Positions 6,151-14,160 are shown, counted from the first letter of the stretch. The stretch: DNA of 14,292 nucleotides from CAZADH01 sp964483805 (GCA_964483805.1 CAZADH010000150.1:1-14292); one strand, 5' to 3'. Program-made: numbers and translations. Notes: generated from the letters alone by a model not told the origin.

Positions 6151-6180
6151 ATCATAATTGGCTTTTACCGCAGGCGTCAA
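6151..6180 (-). promoter_or_regulatory. Sigma70-type promoter of the lexA-imuB operon
   Basis: On the minus strand, -35 TTGACG (6180-6175) and -10 TATGAT (6156-6151) are separated by 18 bp, each one base from consensus. Initiation would fall near 6144, giving a leader of about 44 nt that contains the operator palindrome. Confidence 0.75.
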
Positions 6181-6207
6181 TCAGTTTGGCAGCATCGCCA
6201 TGCAAAC

Positions 6208-6462
6208 GCTGATTGTTGCGAGTGCTTGGCGCGGTTGCTGCGAAATCAGGCAAGGGCTGACGGCCCAGGGCGCGCCCTCGCACGCCTGCGGCGTTGGCCG
6301 GCAAGGAGCAGGGTGGCGCGCCAAGCCAGGGCTTGTGGGATGTGGGGCAACAACCACCGGCGGTCCCGGACAGCACGCACTGCCTGTGCAGGCGGGATCT
6401 GGGCGATGCCGCTACTCCGATGTGGGAAGGGTCAGAGCGCCATTGGTGCGCCCCATCTGACC
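6208..6462. repeat. Non-coding, palindrome-dense intergenic stretch
   Basis: Between the lexA promoter and the response-regulator stop codon I see no gene. The stretch is packed with short inverted repeats: CTGATT...AATCAG (6208-6213 with 6244-6249), AGGGCGCGCCCT (6267-6278), ACGCC-TGC-GGCGT (6282-6294), TGGCGCGCCA (6314-6323), CAAGCC-AG-GGCTTG (6322-6335) and an outer pair GGTCAGA...TCTGACC (6430-6462). Small open frames here have no ribosome site. The look is of a dispersed intergenic repeat (REP/MITE-like) or a structured RNA, but only one copy lies in this window. Confidence 0.4.
6430..6462. terminator. Hairpin just after the response-regulator gene
   Basis: GGTCAGA and TCTGACC (7 bp) enclose 19 nt that can pair further through GCGC and GCGC. 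It begins 8 bp beyond the stop codon of the minus-strand regulator, a terminator position, but lacks a U-tract on either strand, so it may instead be part of the repeat. Confidence 0.3.
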
Positions 6463-6469
6463 GGGGCGA

Positions 6470-7705
6470 TTACGGGAACGTCACCTCGATGATCGAAAAA
6501 TCGTCGGCAAACGAATCGGAGCCGCCCAGGCGGCGCGCGTGTTGCAACAGGCGATCGATCGTTGATTCCCAGGGGTTGCCGGGCGCGGCGAGGAACTCGA
6601 CCAGATCGTCGTAGCTCCACATCGTGCCGTCGGGACGGGTGATCTCATACACCCCGTCGCTGAAAATATAGAGACGGTCGTGCGGGCGGATCTTTGTCGT
6701 TGCTTTGCTGTATTGGGTCTCAGGCATGCCCCCGATGACCATGCCCCGCTCTTCGAGTTTCTGCACCTGGCTGCGGCCGCCCTGCCCGGCATCGCCCGAC
6801 ACGAGAACCGGTCCCGGATGCCCGGCGGAAGAATACGTAATATTACGTGCTATACGGTCATAGACCCCGTACCAGGCGGTGAAGAACTTGTCGCCGTGCG
6901 TGTCCATCTGGAAGGCATTGTTCAGGTGTACGAAGACATCGGCCGGGTCGAAGAAGTTCGTGTCCGGCAACGTGCGCGAGCGCAACGTATCGATCGCCGA
7001 AATCGACAACAACGCCGAACCGACGCCATGACCGCAGACATCGAGCAGGTAGATGGCCAGATGGTCATTGTCGAGCCAGTGGTAGCCGAACGAGTCGCCG
7101 CCGAGCGACGCCGACGGTATGAACTTCCAGTCGATCTTGACCGGGGATTCGCACCGCGGTGGCAGCAACGAGCGGATATACGCCGCCGCTTCGCCCAGTT
7201 CGCGGGCCAACGCTTCCTGCGTCTCGACCATGCGTCGCCACACTTCGTTGCGTTCGACGAGATTGAGATATCCGTGCGAATGGTACCTCAGCCGGGCGAT
7301 GACCTCGAGCGGCTCGGGCCACTTCACCATGTAATCGTTGGCGCCGGCGGCGAACGCTTTGGCCTTGACCAGCGATTCGCCCTTGCCCGACAACACAATG
7401 ATCGGCACGTCGCGGGTCAAAGGGTGCTTACGGAACTCTCGCACCAGATCGAGACCATCGACGTGCGGCATGACCATGTCTTGCAGGATCACGGTCGGTC
7501 GGATCTCGAGCGCCTTTTCGACGGCCTTGGTGGCGTCCTGGCAGTGGACAAACGAGATGTCGAGTTCGCTGCGTAACATCAGGGCGATGCCCTGACCGAT
7601 CACGGCCTGATCGTCGACCAGCAGAACCCGCAACGACCGTGAACCCGTCGTCGATTGTGCCAACACCTGCCCCAACATGCGTTCCCGTCCCCCCGTTGTC
7701 ACCAT
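6470..7705 (-). CDS. Response regulator with PP2C/SpoIIE (RsbU-type) phosphatase output
   Basis: A 411-residue cytoplasmic signalling protein. The receiver domain (about 25-145) shows the acidic pair Asp31/Asp32, phospho-acceptor Asp76 (LQDMVMP), Ser106 (VLSGKG) and Lys128 (MVKWP). A probable coiled-coil linker (148-178) leads to a SpoIIE-type serine phosphatase (about 190-410) with metal-ligand motifs GGDSFG (Asp204), DVCGHG (Asp222), FSDGVYE (Asp350) and ADDFSIIE (Asp401/402). In related proteins, phosphorylation of the receiver switches the phosphatase on and it dephosphorylates a STAS-domain anti-sigma antagonist. No STAS protein, anti-sigma kinase or histidine kinase is beside it, so the partner is elsewhere. 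An alternative start at 7678 has a better purine-rich upstream (GGGAAC) and would fit the promoter better than 7705, whose leader would be only about 10 nt. The receiver is intact either way. Confidence 0.92.
   Translation of the reverse strand: MVTTGGRERMLGQVLAQSTTGSRSLRVLLVDDQAVIGQGIALMLRSELDISFVHCQDATKAVEKALEIRPTVILQDMVMPHVDGLDLVREFRKHPLTRDVPIIVLSGKGESLVKAKAFAAGANDYMVKWPEPLEVIARLRYHSHGYLNLVERNEVWRRMVETQEALARELGEAAAYIRSLLPPRCESPVKIDWKFIPSASLGGDSFGYHWLDNDHLAIYLLDVCGHGVGSALLSISAIDTLRSRTLPDTNFFDPADVFVHLNNAFQMDTHGDKFFTAWYGVYDRIARNITYSSAGHPGPVLVSGDAGQGGRSQVQKLEERGMVIGGMPETQYSKATTKIRPHDRLYIFSDGVYEITRPDGTMWSYDDLVEFLAAPGNPWESTIDRLLQHARRLGGSDSFADDFSIIEVTFP
6835..6848. other. Perfect 14-bp AT-rich palindrome inside the phosphatase gene
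   Basis: ACGTAATATTACGT is identical to its own reverse complement. It lies over Arg-Asn-Ile-Thr codons of the PP2C domain, next to a rare ATA isoleucine codon. No function is apparent. Confidence 0.4.
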
Positions 7706-7721
7706 GAGTTGTTGACCGTAG

Positions 7722-7751
7722 TATATACCCTACACGTGTCGGAGTTGCCAA
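7722..7751 (-). promoter_or_regulatory. Promoter of the response-regulator gene in a divergent intergenic region
   Basis: On the minus strand, -35 TTGGCA (7751-7746) and -10 TATATA (7727-7722) are 18 bp apart. The 96-bp divergent region 7706-7801 also has partly symmetric GTAG...CTAC (7718-7733), a perfect ACACGTGT (7732-7739), and, for the plus-strand gene, AGGAG at 7791-7795. A plus-strand promoter could not be fixed. Confidence 0.5.
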
Positions 7752-7801
7752 CACACCGTTGATCAAGGCCGACCGTCGACGGATCTGCGAAGGAGCCTGC
7801 C

Positions 7802-9385
7802 ATGAGTTGGCTGAGTTGGACCCTGTTTCTCATTCTCGCTTTCATCGTCGGCTACGTGCACACCGACATCGCCATTCGCATGCTGTTTCGTCCGCACCGC
7901 GACATCCGCTTCTTCGGTATTGGCTGGCAGGGCCTGATCCCGCGGCGCAAACCCGACATCGCCAAGAAACTCGGCGATGTCGTGGTCAACCAGTTGCTGC
8001 AGGAAGATCGCATTGTCGCGCGGTTGCACCAACCCGACATGCTCGACGGCATGCGCCGCGCGCTGCGCGATGTCGCCGACCGGCTGCTGGCACACGAGGC
8101 CGGCACCCTGCACGACCTGTTGCCGGTCACGCAGCGCGAAGCGGTGCGGGCCATGGGTATCGGCGTCTTTGTGTCACTGGCGCGCGAAGGCGAAAAGTGG
8201 CTGGCCTCGCCGGCAGGCACTGCTGCCGTACGCGATCGGCTCGAGCAGTTGCTCGGCCGCACCGTGCATGACGTCATCGGCCATCGCCGGGGCGAACTGC
8301 GCGAACTCGCGCTCGCCCGGGTGCGCGAGCTGATCGCCCATCCCGACCTCGTCGCGCCCCTGCGGCAATTGCTCGACCGCGCCGTGGTCTATGTGGCCAA
8401 CACCGGCACCCCGCTTGGCCAGATGCTGCCGGCCGACATCAAGCCGATGGTCCTGCTCGAGGTCGCGCGGCTGACCCCGCTGTTGCTCGAGCGCTTCGCC
8501 GAGGCGATGATGGCGCCCGAGAACGTCGGCCGCATCCAGGCCGCGGTCCGGTCCGGTATCGAGAAGGAACTGCAAGGACGCAATCCCGATGCCGGCGTGG
8601 TCGAGCGGCTGTTGCAGGGCGACTCGGGTGAGATTCTGCGCGTACTTGGCCAGAAGGTGTTTCGCGAAAAGATCCTGTCGAAGACCGATGAGATGGTGTG
8701 TGAAAACGTGCCGCGTATTCGAGAAGTATTACTCGAGCCAGACAACGTATTGCGCGTCAATCGCGAGCTGGGCAGTGTCGTCGAGAGCTTCCTCGCGCGC
8801 AACATCGCCGACGTGCTCGCGGCCGTACCGACCGCCACGCTCGATCGGGTCTACGGGCACGTGGCCGAAAACGCCGCGGGCTACCTGCGGCGGCCCGAGG
8901 TGGCAGCAACGCTCGAGCCGCTCGTCGATCGCCTGCTCGAGGGCCTGTGGCAGATGCCGCTGCGCGACCTGTTGCGCCTGGCCGGATTCGACCAGGCCCG
9001 CATCGATACCGAGATCGGCGTGTTCTGCGCCTGGCTGGCCCATGAGCGCCTGGTCACGCTGGCGGCGGCCGAGGCCCCGGGTTGGACCGACGCGCTTCTG
9101 CAACTGCCGATCGGCCGCTTGTCGGCCGTTCTCACCCCCGAACGGCGCGAGGCGTGCCTCAACGTCATCCTCGAAAAACTGCCGGCGATCATCGATCCCG
9201 TCGTGCCGGGCCTGCTCAAACAGCTCGACATGCGGACCCTGGTCGAACAACAGATCAACGCCTACTCGAGCGAGGAACTCGAGAAACTGATCGTCAGTGT
9301 TGCCCAGAAAGAACTGTTCACGATTACCTGGCTCGGCGGTTTGCTCGGTGCACTGATTGCCGTGTGTCAGGTGCTGTTTCGCTGA
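7802..9385 (+). CDS. DUF445 family membrane-anchored protein
   Basis: A 527-residue protein of unknown biochemical function. The N-terminal transmembrane helix (about 4-20) runs into the family signature GYVHTDIAIRMLFRPHRD, followed by GLIPRRKPDIAKKLGDVV (about 45-62). A long helical, charged central region (60-480) follows, and the C-terminus has the second family signature, ELEKLIVSVAQKELFTITWLGG, with a last transmembrane helix (about 508-525). Both ends are therefore in the membrane with a large soluble domain between, as in YheB-like proteins. AGGAG 6 nt before the ATG supports the start. It is followed 36 bp later by the transporter gene on the same strand, so the two probably form an operon. 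It contains a single TTA leucine codon (8729-8731), in an AT-rich islet. Confidence 0.88.
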   Translation: MSWLSWTLFLILAFIVGYVHTDIAIRMLFRPHRDIRFFGIGWQGLIPRRKPDIAKKLGDVVVNQLLQEDRIVARLHQPDMLDGMRRALRDVADRLLAHEAGTLHDLLPVTQREAVRAMGIGVFVSLAREGEKWLASPAGTAAVRDRLEQLLGRTVHDVIGHRRGELRELALARVRELIAHPDLVAPLRQLLDRAVVYVANTGTPLGQMLPADIKPMVLLEVARLTPLLLERFAEAMMAPENVGRIQAAVRSGIEKELQGRNPDAGVVERLLQGDSGEILRVLGQKVFREKILSKTDEMVCENVPRIREVLLEPDNVLRVNRELGSVVESFLARNIADVLAAVPTATLDRVYGHVAENAAGYLRRPEVAATLEPLVDRLLEGLWQMPLRDLLRLAGFDQARIDTEIGVFCAWLAHERLVTLAAAEAPGWTDALLQLPIGRLSAVLTPERREACLNVILEKLPAIIDPVVPGLLKQLDMRTLVEQQINAYSSEELEKLIVSVAQKELFTITWLGGLLGALIAVCQVLFR

Positions 9386-9421
9386 CCCACGCGGCCACGT
9401 CGATTGTGGTAGAGTGACGCC

Positions 9422-11107
9422 ATGAGCGCTGCGCCGATGCCCCGCCAACCCAGTGCGGTCGAGCGCGTGCTGGGCCTGGTTCTCTGCATCAACCCCGGCG
9501 AGGGTGTCCGCGTCCTGGTGATGTTCGCCTATTTCACGCTGGTGATGATCACCTACTATCTTGTCAAACCGGCAACGCGGGCCCTCATGATGGAAACCTG
9601 GGGCGCCGGCAACCTGCCGATGGGCAACCTCACGACCGCGCTGGTCATCGCCTTCAGCGTCATGCTCTTCGACTACCTGGCCGCGCGGTATCGCCGGCAC
9701 CACCTCGTCGCCATCATGACCGGCCTGGCCGTGGGCGCCGTGTTCTTGATCTGGGGCGGTTTTCGCCTCTTCACCAATCCCGACTGGCGCAAAGGATTGG
9801 CGTTGGGCTACTTCGTCTACGCCGACATCTACTCGGTCATGGGCACCACCTTGTTCTGGGCGTTCTGCCACGATTTCTTCACACCCGCCGAGGGCAAGCG
9901 GCTCTATGGCTTCATCGGCGCCGGCGGGGCCGTCGGCGGCATCATCGGTGGCTTGATCAGCGGCGCTTACGCAAAATCGCTGGGCGCCGGCAATCTGCAA
10001 CTGCTCTCGATCGTGCCGCTCGTGCTCACCGTCGCCCTTGCCTGGCTGATCTCGACCTCGGCCGAGGCCCGGGCCATGCAGACCCCGGCCGGCGAGCCAA
10101 CCACCGCGAAACAACCGGCAGGTGGCGGACTCGACGGATTGCGTCTGATCGGCAACAGCGGATATTTACAAAGTATTACTGGTCTGGTCAGCATCATTCT
10201 CGTCGGTTCGCTGGTCATCGAAACCCAGTTCAACATGACCATCGAAAAGGAGATTACCGGCACCAACGAGCGGGCTGCGTTCATGGGCAACCGCGATGCC
10301 CAACTCAATGTCATCCAATTTCTCTCGCAGACCCTGCTCACCGCCCCGATGGTCCGCTGGTTCGGACTGCGTGGTGTTCTGCTGGTGTTGCCCATCGGCG
10401 ATCTGCTCATGGGCCTGGCCTATTTCACCACGCCAACGTTGACCATCGCCAATTACGCCAAGATCTTCGACGGCAGCATGAAGTACGGCACCAACCAGGT
10501 GACCAAAGAGATGCTCTACCTGCCGACGCCGACCGCGGTGAAATACCAGGCCAAAGCGTTCATCGACGTATTCTTCCACCGGGTGGCCAAGGGGCTGTCG
10601 GCGGCGATTCTGTTGGTGTTCACGCAGGCCCTCGGTTTCAGCGCGCCGGCGCTGTTCTACCCCCTGATCGTGTTTGTGGCGATCTGGGTCTGGTTGGTGG
10701 TCCGCATCGAACGGCTGTATCGCCACAACCTGCAGGGTCGTCTGCTTGCCGAATTCGGACCGCAATCGACGGCCCACGGCGGTGCGAACCTCGGTGACCC
10801 GGCGCATGCGCTGGCCCGCCTCGAACAACACTTCGGCGCTGAGGTGCTCGATCCCAATGCCGTGCGCCTGGCTCTCATCGACCACCTGCGCAACCACCCG
10901 CTCCATGAACCCTCGGCCACTGCGGCGGCGCACGCGCTCGTGCTTGGGGGGCGCGAGGAACGGGCGCTCGCGATCGAGTGGCTGCAGATCACGGTCGCGC
11001 CGCAGTTTGCCCCGCTGCTTGCCGCCATGCGCGACCTGCCCCTCGACCCGTCGGGACGCCGCCGCCTGTTCAACCAGTGCGTGCCCGCCACAGCGGCGGA
11101 GTCTTGA
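9422..11107 (+). CDS. ADP/ATP translocase-like (Npt/Tlc family) transporter with helical C-terminal extension
   Basis: A 561-residue inner-membrane carrier of the nucleotide-transporter family related to bacterial and plastid ATP/ADP exchangers, with about 11-12 predicted membrane helices between residues 30 and 430. The family signature FDGSMKYGTNQVTKEMLYLPTP with AKAFIDVFFHR (349-387) is present, as is TYYLVKPATRAL near the first helix. In obligate intracellular bacteria such carriers import host ATP; homologues in free-living bacteria have unknown substrates, so nucleotide transport should not be assumed. A soluble tail (about 445-555) of Ala/Leu-rich helices looks like HEAT-type repeats. 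The start has only a weak ribosome site; with 36 bp after the DUF445 gene, co-transcription is likely. It carries a single TTA leucine codon, inside the 20-mer at 10162-10181. It is convergent with the secreted-protein gene. Confidence 0.85.
   Translation: MSAAPMPRQPSAVERVLGLVLCINPGEGVRVLVMFAYFTLVMITYYLVKPATRALMMETWGAGNLPMGNLTTALVIAFSVMLFDYLAARYRRHHLVAIMTGLAVGAVFLIWGGFRLFTNPDWRKGLALGYFVYADIYSVMGTTLFWAFCHDFFTPAEGKRLYGFIGAGGAVGGIIGGLISGAYAKSLGAGNLQLLSIVPLVLTVALAWLISTSAEARAMQTPAGEPTTAKQPAGGGLDGLRLIGNSGYLQSITGLVSIILVGSLVIETQFNMTIEKEITGTNERAAFMGNRDAQLNVIQFLSQTLLTAPMVRWFGLRGVLLVLPIGDLLMGLAYFTTPTLTIANYAKIFDGSMKYGTNQVTKEMLYLPTPTAVKYQAKAFIDVFFHRVAKGLSAAILLVFTQALGFSAPALFYPLIVFVAIWVWLVVRIERLYRHNLQGRLLAEFGPQSTAHGGANLGDPAHALARLEQHFGAEVLDPNAVRLALIDHLRNHPLHEPSATAAAHALVLGGREERALAIEWLQITVAPQFAPLLAAMRDLPLDPSGRRRLFNQCVPATAAES
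10162..10181 (+). repeat. AT-rich 20-mer shared with dnaE2 (copy in transporter gene)
   Basis: ATATTTAC-AAA-GTATTACTG matches the dnaE2 copy (2159-2178, minus strand) at 17 of 20 bases. It encodes Tyr-Leu-Gln-Ser-Ile-Thr with codons otherwise uncommon here (TTA, AGT, ATT, ACT). Confidence 0.5.
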
Positions 11108-11143
11108 GGCATCATCTACCGCGCGCCGACCGACTCTGCCTCA
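11105..11143. terminator. Inverted repeat spanning the two convergent stop codons
   Basis: TGAGGCA (11105-11111) and TGCCTCA (11137-11143) pair across the 33-bp gap. They include the TGA stops of both convergent genes. There is no U-tract and the loop is 25 nt, so it is at best a weak shared terminator. Confidence 0.3.
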
Positions 11144-14050
11144 CGGACCGCGCGACTTCTTCTCCTCCATGCCGCGGATCTCTTTCTTGTTCCAGATCAC
11201 GAAGGCATTAATGCGCAGTTCACGGTTGTTGCCGCGGCCGTCGTCACACTTCGCCACGATCGAGCAGTCACCTGAGTTGAGGGAGCTTGGCCGATTGGGA
11301 TCGCGGAAGATGTACAACGGCACGAAACTGGTGATGTCGTTATGGCCCGGCCCATCGGTGATCTTGAACTCGCCCAGGCTCAGTTGCTGATTGCGCCAAC
11401 CCGCGCGCAGCGGGTCGGGGGCCGGGTTTCCGGCGCTCAAGCCCCAGTGGTTGTCAAATGTATTGATGTTGTCATACCCCCAGGTCGAGAACTCCAGGCG
11501 GGTATCTTCGTCGACCCAGAAGGCATCGGCATCATCGGGATGGTTATGGAAGAAGTAGTCGAACGGCGCGCACTTCGCCTGAAATGCCTCGTAGCCGCTC
11601 AGGTCAGGCGTCTCCCCGGTGGCGAAGACGATCGGTGATTTGTTCTCCTGGCGCAGATGGCCATTGTCGGTCGTCGCACGCGTGCCGCCGCCCGCGGCCC
11701 CGGTGAACGGCGCCGTGCCGCTGTCGAGCGTCGTTGTATTGTCGCCGTAAATATGAATCTTGTTGGTGCGCGTGTCTTTGATGGCCACGAACAGGTTGGG
11801 CGGATCGTTATCGGCAATCTCTGTCCCGTAGCGGCCGATGTTGCCGATGCCTTTGGCGGGTACCGCAGTCAGGCCGTCGATCTCGGTGTCGACCAGCGCG
11901 TCGTAATTCTCGACCGGCCGGTGTTCGCCTTTTTTCGTGCCGTCGAAGCGAGTGACCACCGCACTGCCCGCGTTGTCGGCATCACCGGCGTCGGCTCCGT
12001 AACCGGTATCGTTGTCGGCCGGCACCGGGAACCCGTCGAACGAACTGTTCTCGCTGGCATCGGCCCGCGGCACCACGAAGAACTTCAGGCGCCCCGGATG
12101 AAACTCATAGAGTTTCCCGCCTGTCGGCACGTCTTCGCAGGCCCGCGAGTCTTTGCAGTAGTGGTAGCCCATCTTGTCGTCGACCGTGAAGGTCGATCGG
12201 TAGGTGGTAATGCTGAGGGAGAGCGGGCCGTTGACCACATCTTTGCCGCCCACGTCGGGAATCGGCTCGAACACCGGCCCGGCAACGCGCAACGCCGGAT
12301 CACCGCCACACACTTCCGGGGCACCGACCCGCGACGCGCTGCCCGTCTTGTGCTTCCAGACGAACTTGTCGCGGTAGGCGGCGAACTTCAGTTTTTCCCA
12401 CAGCGGGTTGCGGCTGCCCGGGACACTGTAGTTGCCCGAGACGTAATCGGTGACCGCCACCGTGTAGTAGAAATCGACGTTCGGAATGTCGCTGTTCTCG
12501 GGGAACGGGTTGTTGTCGATGACGCGGAACACCACGTCGAAGGTCTGGTTGGCCAGTTTGTCGCCGCTGGTGCCAGCCTGAGGGATCACCGACTGACTCG
12601 TCAACCACGCAAAGACTGCCGGCGTCTTGTCTTTAACCTCGACATAGAAGAGGCCGTCGCGACCGCCGTCGGCGCCACCATCGCTGGTGCGCTCGGTTGT
12701 GCCACTGAGCGCCACCGCGTAATCATCCATGTCGACCAGTTGGATGCCTGCCAGCACCGACGGCCCGGTGATGCTGACCTTGTGCGCTTCCGTCCAGAAC
12801 CAGTGCAGGTCGAACGAATACTTGATCTGCACGGTCGCTCGACACTTGTAATGGTGCGGTTTGGTGGGCACGAGGAACTCGTGCTGAATGGCGCTGCCCG
12901 GCGCGGCCATCGTGGTGTCGCCCGGCGCGGGCGTCTCGATGCCTGATTCATCCCAACGGATGGTCGTAGTCAGGTCGGTGATCGTCACTTCGCCGGGGCC
13001 TGTGCCGGCACGCCCCGTCAAATCGGAATACCAACCGCCGCCGGCCAGCAAGCTGTACGGATCGCCGTCGACGATCTGACACGACTTGGCGTCGTCGTAG
13101 GTCGACTGTACTACTTCGTATTCATCGTTGTAGGTTAACGAGAATGGTTTCCATTTGGGATTGGTGCCGGCCGGGATGTCGTAGTTCACGTCGGCCGCCA
13201 GTTGCTTGATCGGAATGTCGATGGTCACCGCGCCGCCCGAGCCACCGGCGCTCTGGCCCGGCGTCGGCATGCCCGCCGGAAACCCCGCACCCGCGTTGGG
13301 TTGGATCTGCGGTGACCCTCCGGCGGTGTTCCAGGGCAGGGTCAAGCCCATCTTGGAGCACTCCTGCTTGATCCGGTCATACACCGCCGAATCACCGGCT
13401 TTGGCCATCGCCAGGAACGACGCCGTCCACTTCGACGTCGCCTTCTCGAAAATCTTGTCGATCAGTTTTTCGACGAAGCCCACGTGGTCGGCGACGAAGC
13501 CGATGACACCACCCACATCGACGAAATCGGTGACGTCTTTGCGGAAGGCGTTGATGACCTGCACGATGGCAGCGACGCTGAGAAATGCCGTGCCATCAGA
13601 GTTGTAGGTGCCGTCGACCGTCAGGTTGAGATCGCTGATGGCTTCGATGAACTGGTTGTTGCCCGGCGCCTTGGCGTCGAAGGTGGCGTTGAACAGCTTG
13701 TCGAACGGCAGCTTGGCGCCCTTCAGGGTCGAAACATCGACGAGCTTGCGGCCGCGAAAACTCTTGATCGCCTTGCCGGCGGCCTGATACGCGGCCGCGG
13801 TGTCGGTCACGTCGAGGTAGACCTTGACGGTGACGCCCTGGTCTTCGTCACATTTGAAGGTGATGTGTTCGCATTCGCCAGAATTACCGGTGATCGAACC
13901 CTCATCGGCCGGCAGCACCACGACCTTCGGGGCGATCAGCAGTTTGGGGGCGGCAACAACCGGGCCACCCATGGCGATGCAGACGACGAAAACCAGCAGC
14001 CTCGTCATGAACACGGCGGGGTGACGCCAACCTCTTCTGGATCCCATCAT
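11141..14050 (-). CDS. Large secreted protein of unknown family
   Basis: A 969-residue protein I do not recognise. It starts with a signal peptide: basic MMGSRRGWRH, hydrophobic core about 18-30, and a likely cleavage after Ala34 (VVAA before PK), so it is exported. ATG at 14050 has AAGGAAG ending 6 nt upstream; Met2 and Met15 are possible alternatives. The mature part has an N-terminal domain with Cys59 and Cys66, a helical region (about 155-235), a Gly/Pro-rich linker (242-272), then a long beta-rich region with repeated acidic Asp-Asn segments (IDNNPFPENSD, IADNDPPNLFVAIKD) and many aromatic residues, suggesting Ig- or cadherin-like modules that may bind calcium. About ten further Cys (for example HYCKDSRACE, GDCSIVAKCDD) suggest disulfides in the periplasm or outside. 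No C-terminal anchor, LPXTG or autotransporter barrel is seen; the end is charged. It lies 110 bp after a propeller-type gene on the same strand. Confidence 0.85.
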   Translation of the reverse strand: MMGSRRGWRHPAVFMTRLLVFVVCIAMGGPVVAAPKLLIAPKVVVLPADEGSITGNSGECEHITFKCDEDQGVTVKVYLDVTDTAAAYQAAGKAIKSFRGRKLVDVSTLKGAKLPFDKLFNATFDAKAPGNNQFIEAISDLNLTVDGTYNSDGTAFLSVAAIVQVINAFRKDVTDFVDVGGVIGFVADHVGFVEKLIDKIFEKATSKWTASFLAMAKAGDSAVYDRIKQECSKMGLTLPWNTAGGSPQIQPNAGAGFPAGMPTPGQSAGGSGGAVTIDIPIKQLAADVNYDIPAGTNPKWKPFSLTYNDEYEVVQSTYDDAKSCQIVDGDPYSLLAGGGWYSDLTGRAGTGPGEVTITDLTTTIRWDESGIETPAPGDTTMAAPGSAIQHEFLVPTKPHHYKCRATVQIKYSFDLHWFWTEAHKVSITGPSVLAGIQLVDMDDYAVALSGTTERTSDGGADGGRDGLFYVEVKDKTPAVFAWLTSQSVIPQAGTSGDKLANQTFDVVFRVIDNNPFPENSDIPNVDFYYTVAVTDYVSGNYSVPGSRNPLWEKLKFAAYRDKFVWKHKTGSASRVGAPEVCGGDPALRVAGPVFEPIPDVGGKDVVNGPLSLSITTYRSTFTVDDKMGYHYCKDSRACEDVPTGGKLYEFHPGRLKFFVVPRADASENSSFDGFPVPADNDTGYGADAGDADNAGSAVVTRFDGTKKGEHRPVENYDALVDTEIDGLTAVPAKGIGNIGRYGTEIADNDPPNLFVAIKDTRTNKIHIYGDNTTTLDSGTAPFTGAAGGGTRATTDNGHLRQENKSPIVFATGETPDLSGYEAFQAKCAPFDYFFHNHPDDADAFWVDEDTRLEFSTWGYDNINTFDNHWGLSAGNPAPDPLRAGWRNQQLSLGEFKITDGPGHNDITSFVPLYIFRDPNRPSSLNSGDCSIVAKCDDGRGNNRELRINAFVIWNKKEIRGMEEKKSRGP

Positions 14051-14095
14051 GGCACTTCCTTTCTCGCCGATCGCCGCCCCGCGGCGAAAAACATA

Positions 14096-14112
14096 CGATA
14101 TATTTCACGCAT
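14096..14112. promoter_or_regulatory. LexA-operator-like half site upstream of the secreted-protein gene
   Basis: The 110-bp gap 14051-14160 contains ATATTTCACG (14100-14109), identical to ten bases of the lexA operator (6125-6134) on the same strand, preceded by an imperfect second half (CGAT). It sits about 50-60 bp before the ATG in the likely promoter area. No clear -35/-10 pair was found. Confidence 0.3.
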
Positions 14113-14160
14113 CAATACGACGTGCCGATGCTTGCCTTCACGTGTCTCCGCAAGAAACCG

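Noticed and set aside
6152..6376. Minus-strand 74-codon frame in the gap upstream of lexA
   Set aside because: No ribosome site, Pro/Ala/Arg-rich product, and it covers the palindrome mosaic and the lexA promoter; more likely a chance frame in repeat DNA.
6208..6462. CRISPR array
   Set aside because: The inverted repeats differ from each other and there is no regular repeat-spacer period.
8729..10114. Minus-strand open frame of 461 codons
   Set aside because: It spans both the DUF445 and transporter genes in antisense, with His/Gln/Glu-rich composition and no domain.
11657..12946. Plus-strand open frame of 429 codons
   Set aside because: Antisense to the secreted-protein gene; Val/Arg/His-rich, no start signal, no motif.
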